Shown here: piece by piece, positions 13,842-14,609 of the stretch
Layout: each line of letters opens with the position of its first letter
Numbering within the stretch: the first letter of the stretch is position 1
From: Paracoccaceae bacterium
GTDB lineage: Bacteria; Pseudomonadota; Alphaproteobacteria; Rhodobacterales; Rhodobacteraceae
Assembly: GCA_021767525.1 (NCBI GenBank)
Contig: JAASTF010000051.1
Location: forward strand, 1 to 14,609
Reading direction: 5' to 3'
DNA length: 14,609 bases
The notes under the pieces: generated by a model
Seen by the model: the letters and a program-made list of their open reading frames with translations, nothing else
What the model was told of the DNA's origin: nothing
Databases searched by the model: none
Program-made: the position numbers and the translations under genes

Positions 13842-14609
13842 TCAGCCGATCCGGCCAGTGATGTAGCTTTCGGTGCGGGGATCTTCGGGGTTGGTGAAGA
13901 TCTGGCTGGTCTGGCCGTATTCCACCAGGTTGCCCAGATGGAAGAACGCGGTTTTCTGGCTGACCCGCGCGGCCTGCTGCATCGAGTGGGTGACGATCAC
14001 CACCGAATATTGCTGGCGCAGTTCGTCGATCAATTCCTCGACCTGGGCGGTGGCGATGGGGTCAAGCGCGCTGCACGGCTCGTCCATCAGCAGCACCTCG
14101 GGCTCGGTCGCCACGGCGCGCGCGATGCACAGGCGCTGTTGCTGCCCCCCCGACAGGCCCGTGCCCGGCGCATCCAGCCGGTCCTTGACCTCGTCCCAGA
14201 TCGCGCCGCGGCGCAGGGCCTTTTCCACGATCTCGTCCAGCTCGGCCTTGTTCTTGGCCATGCCGTGGATCTTGGGGCCATAGGCCACGTTGTCATAGAT
14301 CGACTTGGGAAACGGGTTGGGTTTCTGGAACACCATGCCCACCTTGGCGCGCAGTTGCACCGGGTCGACGCGCGCGTCATAGATGTCTTCGCCGTCCAGC
14401 AGGAACGTGCCCTCGACACGGGCGATGTCGATCGTGTCGTTCATCCGGTTCAGGCAGCGCAGAAAGGTCGACTTGCCACAGCCCGACGGCCCGATAAAGG
14501 CGGTCACGGTCTTGTCTTCGATGGACACGCTTACGTCTTTGATGGCGTGGGTGTCGCCATAATAGACCTGGCAATCGTTGCATTCGAACTTGATTTCTTG
14601 GGTCGACAC
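13842..14609 (-). CDS. pstB: Phosphate ABC transporter ATP-binding protein PstB, possibly 5'-incomplete
   Basis: ATPase subunit of the high-affinity PstSCAB phosphate importer, acting at the inner face of the cytoplasmic membrane. The ABC ATPase motifs are all present: Walker A GPSGCGKST (40-48), the Q loop MVFQKPNPFPKSIYDN, signature LSGGQQQRLCIARA, Walker B VLLMDEPCSALDP, and the switch histidine in VIVTHSMQQAARVS. The characteristic PstB ending ESYITGRIG closes the protein. The first visible codon, at 14609-14607, is GTG at the very edge of the window. It might be the start (255 aa, near normal length) or an internal Val with an ATG further upstream, so the 5' end is left open. phoU and phoB follow in the same direction. 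Confidence 0.94.
   Translation of the reverse strand: MSTQEIKFECNDCQVYYGDTHAIKDVSVSIEDKTVTAFIGPSGCGKSTFLRCLNRMNDTIDIARVEGTFLLDGEDIYDARVDPVQLRAKVGMVFQKPNPFPKSIYDNVAYGPKIHGMAKNKAELDEIVEKALRRGAIWDEVKDRLDAPGTGLSGGQQQRLCIARAVATEPEVLLMDEPCSALDPIATAQVEELIDELRQQYSVVIVTHSMQQAARVSQKTAFFHLGNLVEYGQTSQIFTNPEDPRTESYITGRIG

Noticed and set aside
1..14609. CRISPR array, insertion sequence, prophage, tRNA or rRNA gene
   Set aside because: No spaced direct repeats, transposase or integrase motifs, or RNA-gene folds were seen; the genes are packed housekeeping and regulatory families.

Overview
The window looks like chromosomal DNA of an alphaproteobacterium, most likely Rhodobacterales (Rhodobacter/Roseobacter relatives). 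It is GC-rich and has a dusB(nifR3)-ntrB-ntrC operon. Its NtrC lacks the sigma-54 contact loop, a trait known from Rhodobacter capsulatus. IspD and IspF are fused, and the genes are tightly packed with ATGA/GTGA stop-start overlaps. No transposase, integrase, tRNA, rRNA or CRISPR array was seen, and every gene belongs to a recognisable family.

Layout: (1) 1-2828, minus strand: ntrC (3' part outside the window), ntrB and dusB, i.e. nitrogen two-component control behind a tRNA-dihydrouridine synthase. (2) 2829-3009, a divergent control region with a TGCC-N9-GGCA dyad and a perfect 8-bp inverted repeat. (3) 3010-5095, plus strand: ispDF, pgpA and pncC (CinA C-terminal family), overlapping by 4 nt at each junction; then amtB at 5259-6437, preceded by two TGCC/CGCC-N9-GGCA dyads 32 bp apart and a weaker third. 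(4) 6496-9941, minus strand: a DAO-family FAD oxidoreductase co-translated with a fused alpha/beta 2-oxoacid dehydrogenase E1. (5) 10067-11290, minus strand: glutaryl-CoA dehydrogenase with a strong terminator, divergent from a GcvA-like LysR regulator. (6) 12307-12415, a convergent gap with three consecutive hairpins. (7) 12416-14609, minus strand: phoB, phoU and pstB, transcribed pstB to phoU to phoB.

Working together: the NtrB/NtrC pair probably senses nitrogen status and drives amtB, and perhaps its own operon, through the dyads. Because this NtrC lacks GAFTGA it probably works with sigma-70 polymerase, as in R. capsulatus. The FAD oxidoreductase, fused E1 and GcdH may form a catabolic set, lysine to 2-oxoadipate to glutaryl-CoA being one possibility, under the LysR protein; this is inference. 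PstB/PhoU/PhoB are the phosphate-uptake and Pho-regulon module. The most interesting coherent signal is the NtrC variant together with matching dyads upstream of both nitrogen-related operons. No wholly new system was evident.
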